Below are positions 1-5,282 of a stretch of 15,418 nucleotides of DNA, one piece after another; positions within the stretch are counted from its first letter, which is position 1; every line of letters starts with the position of its first letter. The stretch covers positions 1-15,418 of the forward strand of contig JAPLGJ010000175.1 in the NCBI GenBank assembly GCA_026390215.1, given 5' to 3'. A model generated the notes under the pieces. That model saw only the letters and a list, made by a program, of their open reading frames with translations, searched no databases and was not told where the DNA came from. Position numbers and translations under genes: made by a program. This DNA is from Caldisericota bacterium. GTDB lineage: Bacteria > Caldisericota > Caldisericia > Cryosericales > Cryosericaceae.

Positions 1-561
1 CTTGCTGGTCTCGGCCTCGAAGACCGAAATGCTGGCGTTTGGCTGGGCCAAGCTGGTACAGCTGCTAAGCGGAAGGTCCAGTAGAACGGACATGAGGACA
101 CGATTGAACCCCCCGTGAGCGACGACAAGCACGAAGTTCCCGCAACTGGATTCGATCATCGAACGTACCTTTCCCGCGCGGCGGCCTACCTCAGCCAGAG
201 ACTCGCCCCCATCTGGCCGTGCTTCTGGCGACTTGAGTTCCCATGCCGCCAACGTTGCGGGGTACATGGCCCCAACTTCGTTCCACGTGTGCCCTTCCCA
301 GCTTCCGAACTCGATCTCCCGTAATTCGAGCACGACGATGGGCGACATGCCCAGGTTGACACCCACGGGTTCGGCGATGGCACGTGCACGACTCAGCGGA
401 CTTGTGAAGACCGTGTCGAATCGGAGAGCCGAGAGATATGCTACAGTCTTGGCTGTCTGGGCAAGGCCATCGATGGACAAGGGCGTATCGCGGCTGCCCT
501 GGACTCTGCCCTCGAGATTCCAGGTCGTTTCGGCGTGACGCACGAGATAGACGGTTTTCAT
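1..561 (-). CDS. Histidine phosphatase family protein (phosphoglycerate mutase-like), 3' end cut by window edge
   Basis: The frame is open from an ATG at 561 to the left edge (187 codons), so the last residues are missing; family members are usually about 200 residues. The N-terminus has the family signature LVRHAET (residues 6-12), with R8 and H9 as the RHG-type phosphate site; H9 would carry the phosphate. SPLSRAR (residues 54-60) supplies the second arginine, the REIEFGSWEG stretch (81-90) the acid, and AHGG (148-151) the second catalytic histidine. All core residues are present, so it should be active. The family includes cofactor-dependent mutases, alpha-ribazole phosphatase (CobC) and broad phosphatases; the substrate cannot be told here. 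AGAGG lies about 6 nt before the ATG. It diverges from the SCIFF gene with 77 bp between the starts. No adjacent cobalamin or glycolytic gene supports a specific name. Confidence 0.9.
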   Translation of the reverse strand, partial: MKTVYLVRHAETTWNLEGRVQGSRDTPLSIDGLAQTAKTVAYLSALRFDTVFTSPLSRARAIAEPVGVNLGMSPIVVLELREIEFGSWEGHTWNEVGAMYPATLAAWELKSPEARPDGGESLAEVGRRAGKVRSMIESSCGNFVLVVAHGGFNRVLMSVLLDLPLSSCTSLAQPNASISVFEAETSK

Positions 562-571
562 GCTGGGCCTC

Positions 572-600
572 TTGACTTATCGCTGCTTATCGTGGATATT
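572..600 (+). promoter_or_regulatory. Sigma-70-type promoter for the SCIFF / radical-SAM pair
   Basis: TTGACT at 572-577 and GATATT at 595-600 are separated by exactly 17 bp. The -35 box matches the consensus in 5 of 6 positions and the -10 box in 4 of 6. The start codon of the SCIFF peptide lies 39 bp beyond the -10 box, leaving room for a short leader and the ribosome site at 627-631. On the other strand CATAAT (598-603) could be the -10 box of the divergent phosphatase gene, which would make the two promoters overlap. The pairing is by eye; no start site is known. Confidence 0.5.
576..592 (+). repeat. Tandem direct repeat CTTATCG with 10-bp period inside the divergent promoter
   Basis: Two identical 7-bp units CTTATCG occur at 576-582 and 586-592, separated by CTG, so they repeat once per DNA helical turn. 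They sit between the -35 and -10 boxes proposed for the SCIFF operon. A protein reading both units would bind one face of the helix and block or shape the promoter. Operator function is an inference; the repeat itself is directly visible. Confidence 0.35.
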
Positions 601-638
601 ATGTGGACAAAATCCTGGTTTGAGAAGGGAGCAACACT

Positions 639-806
639 GTGAAGTTCATCAAGGTGGTAGCAGCAAAGACCATTGACGTTGACGACAAGCTTGCGAAGGC
701 GTGTCGTGAGTGCCAGACTCCCTGCAAATCCGCTTGCAAGACGTCCTCGACCGTAGGCAACCAGGTCTGCGAAACCAGGAAGAAGCCCGAGCGGTTCATC
801 TGGTAG
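639..806 (+). CDS. scfA: SCIFF-type ribosomal peptide precursor (five-cysteine variant), 55 aa
   Basis: This small gene starts at GTG 639 with AAGGGAG 7 nt upstream and ends at TAG 804-806, only 3 nt before the maturase start. SCIFF means six cysteines in forty-five residues. The peptide is the substrate of a radical-SAM enzyme that makes a Cys-to-Thr thioether. Family hallmarks here are ECQTPCKSACKTS followed by TVGNQVCE. Cysteines are at 22, 25, 29, 33 and 44, so there are only five: the residue before TVGNQ, usually Cys, is Ser37 (codon TCG). From memory of the CteA/CteB work the thioether joins a Cys to the Thr five residues later; that pair would be Cys33 and Thr38, both kept. The peptide also runs on after the last cysteine with a basic tail ending in FIW, which the SCIFF sequences I recall lack. 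The final role of SCIFF products is unknown. Confidence 0.88.
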   Translation: MKFIKVVAAKTIDVDDKLAKACRECQTPCKSACKTSSTVGNQVCETRKKPERFIW

Positions 807-809
807 CTC

Positions 810-2195
810 GTGGCGCTCTCCCGCATCGTACCCGCCTCGACTCATCTCTTCGAGAGAGGCGGTTTTTTTGTGCTCCTGGACGTCCCCTCAGGGTCGATCT
901 TCTCGCTTGACGAGCGAGTCTACCGATATCTCCAGGTGGTTCTCGCAGACACCTGGGCGGAGGGCGCATCCGTCCAACGCCTGACAGGCTTGGACGCCCC
1001 GACAGTCACCGAGATCGAAGGTGAGCTCGAGCAGCTTATCGCTGCAGGGTGTCTGTTCACTCCGGCAACACGGCCGACAGAAGACGCATCGGTGTTGACA
1101 CTGAAGTCCCTGTGCCTCAATGTCGCGCATGAGTGCAACTTCTCATGCCTGTATTGTTTCGCTCATGGGGGCGACTACCGTGGCGACACGACGTTGATGA
1201 CACGGGAGGTTGCCCGTGCAGGAATCGATTTCCTGGTGCGAGAGAGCGGTAGCCACAAGAACGTCGAGGTCGACTTCTTCGGCGGTGAGCCGCTTATGAA
1301 CTGGGGTGTTGTGGTTGACACCATGGTGTACGCGCGGTCAACCTATCCCCTGAAGAAGTGGCGGTTCACGCTGACGACCAACGGCTCATTACTTCGAGAT
1401 GACATGTTCCCGGTGCTCGAGGCGAATGATGTGTCTGTTGTCCTCAGCCTGGATGGCGGTCGGAGGGCCAATGATGCCAACCGTGTCTTCAAGGATGGGC
1501 GTGGCACCTTCGATACCATCATTGAACGGATTCGGCACTTCACGCGGACGCGCGATAGTGGCGGCTACTTTGTGCGGGGGACGTACGCACGCAACACGCT
1601 GACATTTGCCGAGAGCGTTCGAGAACTCCATGGCCTGGGGTTCAAGTACATCTCGATGGAGCCTGTCGTGCTTTCGGCAGACTCGGCCCTTGCCCTTCAG
1701 AACAGTGACCTTCCGGTAATTCGCGCCCAGTATGAGGAACTCATCGCGTACTTCCTCAGTGAGCTGGGCTCAGGTGCGGGGTTCGATTTCTTTCACTTCA
1801 GGCTGGACCTCGAAGCGGGCCCATGTCTCAGCAAGCGCATCTACGGATGTGGTGCCGGTGTCGAATACATGGCTGTTGCTCCCAATGGAGACGTGTTCCC
1901 CTGTCACCAGTTTGATGGCGTTCAGGAGTACAGGATAGGGAATGTCCTCATGAGCCCGACGCTGGAGCGTCCTGAGCTGGTAGCGGAGTTTGCTCACGCC
2001 AACTTCCTGTTTGCCAAAGAGGAGTGTGGTAGTTGCTGGGCACGTTTCTACTGCAGTGGCGGGTGCCTAGCCAACAACCACGCGACCAGCGGTGCCCTCC
2101 TGAAGCCTTACGCACTCGGTTGTTTGATCCAGAAAGAGCGTATCGAGGCTGCACTGGCGGTGAAAGCGGCGGAGTCTCCGGAGAACAAGGCGTGA
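810..2195 (+). CDS. scfB: SCIFF radical-SAM maturase with SPASM domain, 461 aa
   Basis: The enzyme would cleave S-adenosylmethionine with a 4Fe-4S cluster and use the radical to crosslink the SCIFF peptide encoded just upstream. The radical-SAM motif is CNFSCLYC preceded by the first ligand pattern: C109-x3-C113-x2-C116. GGEP at 159-162 is the SAM-binding element. The C-terminal SPASM part has cysteines at 339, 347, 365, 406, 409, 415, 419 and 438, enough for two auxiliary clusters. The first about 90 residues (FFVLLDVPSGSIFSLDE and following) resemble the PqqD-like peptide recognition domain of CteB-type enzymes. Length fits the family (about 450). The start is GTG 810, 3 nt after the peptide stop; no good ribosome site is visible, so translation is probably coupled to the peptide gene. 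The exact start is uncertain by about ten residues. Confidence 0.93.
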   Translation: MALSRIVPASTHLFERGGFFVLLDVPSGSIFSLDERVYRYLQVVLADTWAEGASVQRLTGLDAPTVTEIEGELEQLIAAGCLFTPATRPTEDASVLTLKSLCLNVAHECNFSCLYCFAHGGDYRGDTTLMTREVARAGIDFLVRESGSHKNVEVDFFGGEPLMNWGVVVDTMVYARSTYPLKKWRFTLTTNGSLLRDDMFPVLEANDVSVVLSLDGGRRANDANRVFKDGRGTFDTIIERIRHFTRTRDSGGYFVRGTYARNTLTFAESVRELHGLGFKYISMEPVVLSADSALALQNSDLPVIRAQYEELIAYFLSELGSGAGFDFFHFRLDLEAGPCLSKRIYGCGAGVEYMAVAPNGDVFPCHQFDGVQEYRIGNVLMSPTLERPELVAEFAHANFLFAKEECGSCWARFYCSGGCLANNHATSGALLKPYALGCLIQKERIEAALAVKAAESPENKA

Positions 2196-2334
2196 CCAGT
2201 ACGTGAATTGACAGCTCGACGGAACACTCGTTGCCGCCCTGCTCACAGAGCATTGTGGCGGCGATTGCGTTTCCGAGGACGGCTGACCGGGGTATCGTTT
2301 CATGGACCGGGACGATCGAGTCCGGATACAAGAA
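2196..2334. other. Convergent intergenic region between the maturase and tRNA-Phe
   Basis: This 139-bp gap separates the plus-strand maturase from the end of the minus-strand tRNA group. Apart from the hairpin at 2233-2262 there is a weaker palindromic stretch around 2285-2330 (GTATC paired with GATAC, enclosing GGAC and GTCC). No gene is visible. Confidence 0.5.
2233..2262 (+). terminator. Possible terminator hairpin after the SCIFF maturase
   Basis: GCCGCC (2233-2238) pairs with GGCGGC (2257-2262), and an inner stem GCTC/GAGC sits at 2241-2251. It lies 37 bp after the maturase stop. The downstream tract GATTGCGTTT is only partly T-rich, so it is a weak intrinsic terminator at best. It could serve either convergent unit. 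Confidence 0.35.
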
Positions 2335-2410
2335 TGGTGCCGAGAGGCGGAATTGAACCGTCGACACGGGGATTTTCAGTCCCCTGCTCTACCAACTGAG
2401 CTATCTCGGC
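2335..2410 (-). tRNA. tRNA-Phe (anticodon GAA)
   Basis: The minus strand folds as a cloverleaf: acceptor GCCGAGA/TCTCGGC, anticodon arm GGGGA-CTGAAAA-TCCCC giving GAA, T-arm loop GTTCAATTC, discriminator A and an encoded CCA (2335-2337). It is 76 nt long. It is last in the secG-tRNA group, 78 nt after tRNA-Val, with a terminator-like hairpin in between. Confidence 0.97.
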
Positions 2411-2419
2411 ACACTACTT

Positions 2420-2459
2420 CAAAGAAACCGCTCACCGTGCGCCTGGCCCGATGAGCGGT
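2420..2459 (-). terminator. Terminator-like hairpin between tRNA-Val and tRNA-Phe
   Basis: On the minus strand ACCGCTCA (2459-2452) and TGAGCGGT (2434-2427) form a perfect 8-bp stem with a 17-nt loop, followed directly by TTTCTTTG. Stem plus T-rich tract is the form of an intrinsic terminator. It lies inside the tRNA group, so it may instead reduce read-through into tRNA-Phe or act as a processing stem. Confidence 0.5.
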
Positions 2460-2488
2460 CCCACCGTCAAGCAACAATATCGCACTGT

Positions 2489-2563
2489 TGGTGGGCGAAA
2501 CAGGATTCGAACCTGCGACTTCTTGCTTGTAAGGCAAGCGTTCTACCGCTGAACTATCCGCCC
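2489..2563 (-). tRNA. tRNA-Val (anticodon UAC)
   Basis: The minus strand gives acceptor GGGCGGA/TTCGCCC (one G-U pair), anticodon arm CTTGC-CTTACAA-GCAAG with anticodon TAC, a T-loop GTTCGAATC, discriminator A and an encoded CCA (2489-2491). It is 75 nt long and lies 23 nt after tRNA-Leu. Confidence 0.97.
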
Positions 2564-2586
2564 CTGGATTGTGGTATTCATACGGA

Positions 2587-2671
2587 TGGTGCCGAGGGTG
2601 GGAATTGAACCCACACGGATTGCTCCATGCGCCCCTTAAACGCACGCGTCTGCCAATTCCGCCAACCCGGC
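2587..2671 (-). tRNA. tRNA-Leu (anticodon AAG)
   Basis: This is a class II tRNA with a long variable arm (GGA-GCAA-TCC), 85 nt, with CCA encoded (2587-2589). The D-arm is GCG...CGC and position 26 is G. The anticodon arm is then TGCGT-TTAAGGG-GCGCA, so the anticodon is AAG with G37. Shifting the loop by one to read TAA (also Leu) would need a G-G mismatch at the base of the loop, and A36 with G37 is atypical, so AAG is preferred. Acceptor pair 7-66 appears mismatched (T-C). The 5' end lies 18 nt after the secG stop, so it is probably co-transcribed with secG, an arrangement also known in enterobacteria (secG-leuU). Confidence 0.92.
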
Positions 2672-2689
2672 ACGAGGCTTGGAGCTACC

Positions 2690-2914
2690 CTAGAACTTGA
2701 AGACTACCAGTACCAGGGACAATCCCACAAACGCAATGGATAGAACAACCGCAAGCCGGTCAAGGAGAGCATCCTTGGGCTTGCGCGAGTTGAACACGGT
2801 TGCGCTGCCTGAAATCGAGCCTAATCCGCTACCCTTGGGGTCCATGAACAGGATCGCAAGGATGTCGCCCACTGCAACCAAAGCCATGACAATTTCCAGA
2901 ACAGTTTTTAGCAA
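2690..2914 (-). CDS. secG: Preprotein translocase subunit SecG, 74 aa
   Basis: SecG is the small accessory subunit of the SecYEG protein-export channel in the cytoplasmic membrane. The protein has two hydrophobic helices (about residues 3-24 and 52-72) joined by a glycine- and serine-rich loop containing GLGSISGSATVFNSRKPKD, where the family usually has GLG/GAFG and a phenylalanine before a basic patch. The length is typical. The start is TTG at 2914: GGAGG lies 6 nt upstream and no ATG is available until residue 10. The gene is followed at once by tRNA-Leu and preceded by its own near-consensus promoter in the gap after pgk. Confidence 0.9.
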   Translation of the reverse strand: MLKTVLEIVMALVAVGDILAILFMDPKGSGLGSISGSATVFNSRKPKDALLDRLAVVLSIAFVGLSLVLVVFKF

Positions 2915-2938
2915 CGTGAACCTCCGGTAACGAGAGCT

Positions 2939-2966
2939 ATTATACGGAAAGCCGCTTCGATTTCAA
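2939..2966 (-). promoter_or_regulatory. Near-consensus sigma-70 promoter of the secG-tRNA unit
   Basis: On the minus strand TTGAAA (2966-2961) and a perfect TATAAT (2944-2939) are 16 bp apart. Transcription would begin near 2932, leaving a short leader with the GGAGG site of secG. This is the best promoter match in the window and implies that secG and the tRNA genes are expressed independently of pgk. Confidence 0.65.
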
Positions 2967-2979
2967 GTGCTAAAGCGCA

Positions 2980-4170
2980 CTAGTCCACCGAATCGATAGC
3001 TTCGATGCCAGGAAGTTGCTTGCCTTCAAGGTATTCCAGGAACGCTCCACCACCGGTGGACACGTGCTTGAAGTCATGCTGGAGATTCAATGCGTCGATG
3101 ACCGAGGCGGTTTCACCTCCGCCGGCGACGGTCAGCGCGTCTGACCTCATAGCGACGATCCGTGCGAGAGACTTGGTGCCTTCGGCGAACTCATCGATCT
3201 CGATGACTCCCATCGGTCCGTTCCAGATGATGGTACTCGCCTTCGCGATCTCCTCCTCAAATGCCTGGATGGTCTTTGGACCGATGTCTACGCCAATCTG
3301 ATCCGCGGGAATCTCTTCAATGTCGACGATGCGGTGCGAGCTTCCGGCCTTGATCTCGTTCGTGACAATGACGTCCATAGGGAGGAGGAGACGGGTTCCC
3401 CGTGTCTTGGCCGCTTCGATGATCTCGTCGGCGACCTTGAGGTAGTCTTCTTCCACAAGGGAGAACCCAATGGCGTATCCCATAGCCTTCAGGAAGGTGA
3501 ACGCCATGCCACCGCCAATGAGAATCGCGTCGGTCTTGGTCAACAGGTTCTTGATGAGACCGATCTTGTCGGAAACCTTGGCGCCACCCAGGATGGCAAT
3601 GAAGGGTTTCCTGGCAGATGTCGTAACGGTCTCAAGAACATCAATCTCCTTCTCGAGCAGGAAGCCTGCTGCCGACGGGAGAAACTGGGGTACGCCGGCA
3701 ACCGAGGTATCGGGCCGATGAGCAGTAGCAAACGCATCGTCCACGTAGACGTCCGCGAGGGCGGCGAGCTTCTTTGCGAGTTCCTCGGAGCCATTCTTCT
3801 CCTCTTTGAGGAACCGCACGTTTTCGAGCATGATGATATCGCCTGGCTTGGCGTTTGCGACGACTTCCGTGACGTCAGGACCGATAACTGAATTGAGCTT
3901 GTTGACCGGCTTGCCCAGCAGAGACGACAGCCTCTGCGCTATCTTGTCCAGCCGCAGCGATTCCACGATTCTTCCATCGGGACGGCCCATGTGCGTCACG
4001 AGGATGACGGTGGCGTTCTTGTCGAGCAGATACCGAATGGTCGGCAGTGTCTCGAGGATGCGCTTGTCATCGGTAATCGCTCCATCCTTTGACACAGGGA
4101 CGTTGTAGTCGACTCTCAGAAGTACTCTCTTGTTCTGAACGTCGAGATCCTTGATACTCCGTTTCGTCAT
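2980..4170 (-). CDS. pgk: Phosphoglycerate kinase, 396 aa
   Basis: PGK transfers phosphate from 1,3-bisphosphoglycerate to ADP, the first ATP-yielding step of lower glycolysis, in the cytoplasm. The substrate-side motifs are RVDYNVP (19-25), HMGRP (60-64), ENVRF (116-120) and TAHRPD. The nucleotide side shows GGAKVSDK (195-202), WNGPMG (316-321), GGGETAS (350-356) and TGGGAFLEYLEG near the end. The length equals the bacterial standard. The same frame stays open upstream to 4332, but the start at ATG 4170 is clear: family homology begins there, and AGGGG overlapping the gap stop lies 7 nt before it. Only 10 nt separate it from gap, so the two are one operon. Triosephosphate isomerase, often next in Firmicutes, is absent; secG follows. 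Confidence 0.97.
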   Translation of the reverse strand: MTKRSIKDLDVQNKRVLLRVDYNVPVSKDGAITDDKRILETLPTIRYLLDKNATVILVTHMGRPDGRIVESLRLDKIAQRLSSLLGKPVNKLNSVIGPDVTEVVANAKPGDIIMLENVRFLKEEKNGSEELAKKLAALADVYVDDAFATAHRPDTSVAGVPQFLPSAAGFLLEKEIDVLETVTTSARKPFIAILGGAKVSDKIGLIKNLLTKTDAILIGGGMAFTFLKAMGYAIGFSLVEEDYLKVADEIIEAAKTRGTRLLLPMDVIVTNEIKAGSSHRIVDIEEIPADQIGVDIGPKTIQAFEEEIAKASTIIWNGPMGVIEIDEFAEGTKSLARIVAMRSDALTVAGGGETASVIDALNLQHDFKHVSTGGGAFLEYLEGKQLPGIEAIDSVD

Positions 4171-4180
4171 GACGATGCCC

Positions 4181-5188
4181 CTAGTAGGATGCCTTCGTGA
4201 CGATGAGCTTCGTGAGGTCAGCGACCCTTGCGCTATAGCCCCACTCATTATCGTACCAGCTGAGAACCTGTACGAGAGTGCCGCTCGACTTGGTGGAAAG
4301 GCCATCGACAATGCCCGAGTAGATCGTGCCACGGTAGTCGGAAGAGACCAGAGGTAGTTCGTTGTACCCGAGAAAACCCTTCATCTTCGTCTCGGAAGCC
4401 TCTTTGAGTGCCGCATTGATTTCTTCCCTGGTGGCTGGCTTGCTGAGAACAGCATCGAACACGGTGAGGGAGACAGTGGACGTGGGGACACGCAGGGAGA
4501 TACCATCCAGCTTGCCCTTCATCTCCGGAATGACCAGTGCGACGGCCTTGCTTGCGCCTGTCGTTGTGGGGATGATGTTGGTGGCGGCATTGCGGGCTCG
4601 GCGCAGGTCCTTGTGCGGAGCATCGAGAATGCGCTGATCCAGCGTATAGCTGTGGACGGTGGTCATATAGCCCTTCTCGACGCCCCAGTTGTCATTGAGC
4701 ACTTTGACCACGGGAGCCAGTGAGTTTGTCGTGCAGGAGGCATTGGAGATGATGCTATGCTTGGATACATCCAGAAGGTGCTCGTTCACGCCCAGAACGA
4801 TCGTGATATCCTCACCCTTCGCAGGAGCGGTGATCAGGACTTTCTTGGCGCCGGCGGTTATGTGTCCGCGAGCCTTGTCGGCGTCCGTGAAGACTCCAGT
4901 CGATTCGATGACGATATCGATACCCAGGCTGCCCCACGGCAGAGCGGCAGGATCTTTCTCACGGAAGATCTTGACTTCGCGGCCGCCGATGACGATTGCG
5001 CCTTCCTTGCCCTCGATATCGATGTCCCAGGTGCCGTAGTTCGAATCATACTTCAATAGGTGTGCCAGCGTCTGCTCATCTGTGATATCATTGGCGGCGA
5101 CAATCTCGATTTCTGGATAACGCGTGATGAGATGCTTCAGTACCTGCCGACCGACTCTGCCAAGTCCGTTGATTGCAATCTTTGCCAT
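4181..5188 (-). CDS. gap: Glyceraldehyde-3-phosphate dehydrogenase, type I, 335 aa
   Basis: The enzyme oxidises glyceraldehyde 3-phosphate with phosphate and NAD to 1,3-bisphosphoglycerate, which PGK encoded directly downstream uses. The Rossmann motif INGLGRVGRQ starts at residue 6. AANDITD (31-37) has the acidic residue of NAD-specific enzymes. The active site is SNASCTTN with catalytic C152, and H179 in TVHSYT activates it. TTTGASKAV and the C-terminal WYDNEWGYS are also standard. Length is typical. The ATG at 5188 follows ACGGAGG by about 6 nt. It lies 94 nt after rpoN with a promoter-like leader, so it may have its own transcript. No CggR repressor gene lies upstream, unlike many Firmicutes clusters. 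Confidence 0.97.
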   Translation of the reverse strand: MAKIAINGLGRVGRQVLKHLITRYPEIEIVAANDITDEQTLAHLLKYDSNYGTWDIDIEGKEGAIVIGGREVKIFREKDPAALPWGSLGIDIVIESTGVFTDADKARGHITAGAKKVLITAPAKGEDITIVLGVNEHLLDVSKHSIISNASCTTNSLAPVVKVLNDNWGVEKGYMTTVHSYTLDQRILDAPHKDLRRARNAATNIIPTTTGASKAVALVIPEMKGKLDGISLRVPTSTVSLTVFDAVLSKPATREEINAALKEASETKMKGFLGYNELPLVSSDYRGTIYSGIVDGLSTKSSGTLVQVLSWYDNEWGYSARVADLTKLIVTKASY

Positions 5189-5209
5189 AGTCTACCTCCG
5201 TAGGAAATG

Positions 5210-5229
5210 GGCCGCACCGGCCGAACCGG
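5210..5229 (-). promoter_or_regulatory. Two overlapping GC-rich hairpins in the gap leader
   Basis: GGCCG-CAC-CGGCC (5210-5222) is a perfect 5-bp hairpin a few bases before the ribosome site of gap. CCGG-CCGAA-CCGG (5217-5229) shares the CGGCC arm, so only one can form at a time. They may affect translation or mRNA stability of gap; this is inferred from pairing alone. Confidence 0.25.
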
Positions 5230-5238
5230 AACGGCAAC

Positions 5239-5275
5239 GTATACACATGATATCCGAATGCCGGCAAAATGAAAA
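5239..5275 (-). promoter_or_regulatory. Candidate promoter for gap-pgk
   Basis: Two overlapping pairs fit the minus strand: TTTTCA (5275-5270) with TATCAT (5252-5247), and TTGCCG (5267-5262) with GTATAC (5244-5239). Both have 17-bp spacing. Either would start transcription within the 94-bp rpoN-gap gap. Neither is a strong match, so gap may also be read from upstream. Confidence 0.35.
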
Positions 5276-5282
5276 CAGAAGG

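Noticed and set aside
1948..2367. Minus-strand open frame of 139 codons overlapping the maturase end and tRNA-Phe
   Set aside because: It runs through a tRNA gene and antisense to SPASM cysteine codons; no protein features.
2669..2684. Sigma-54-like -24/-12 site (GGCACG with a later TTGG) on the plus strand
   Set aside because: The -12 element has GG rather than GC, and the -24 part is simply the conserved end of tRNA-Leu; no plus-strand gene follows.
2966..2981. AGTGC/GCACT hairpin at the pgk stop as a terminator
   Set aside because: The stem is only 5 bp, it overlaps the stop codon and the secG -35 box, and there is no T-tract.
3334..3891. Plus-strand open frame of 185 codons opposite pgk
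   Set aside because: Antisense shadow of PGK; the composition follows the opposite strand's codons.
4171..4332. In-frame N-terminal extension of PGK by 54 residues
   Set aside because: It lies inside the gap coding region on the same strand, is rich in Ser/Arg without PGK homology, and the ATG at 4170 has a ribosome site and the normal family N-terminus.
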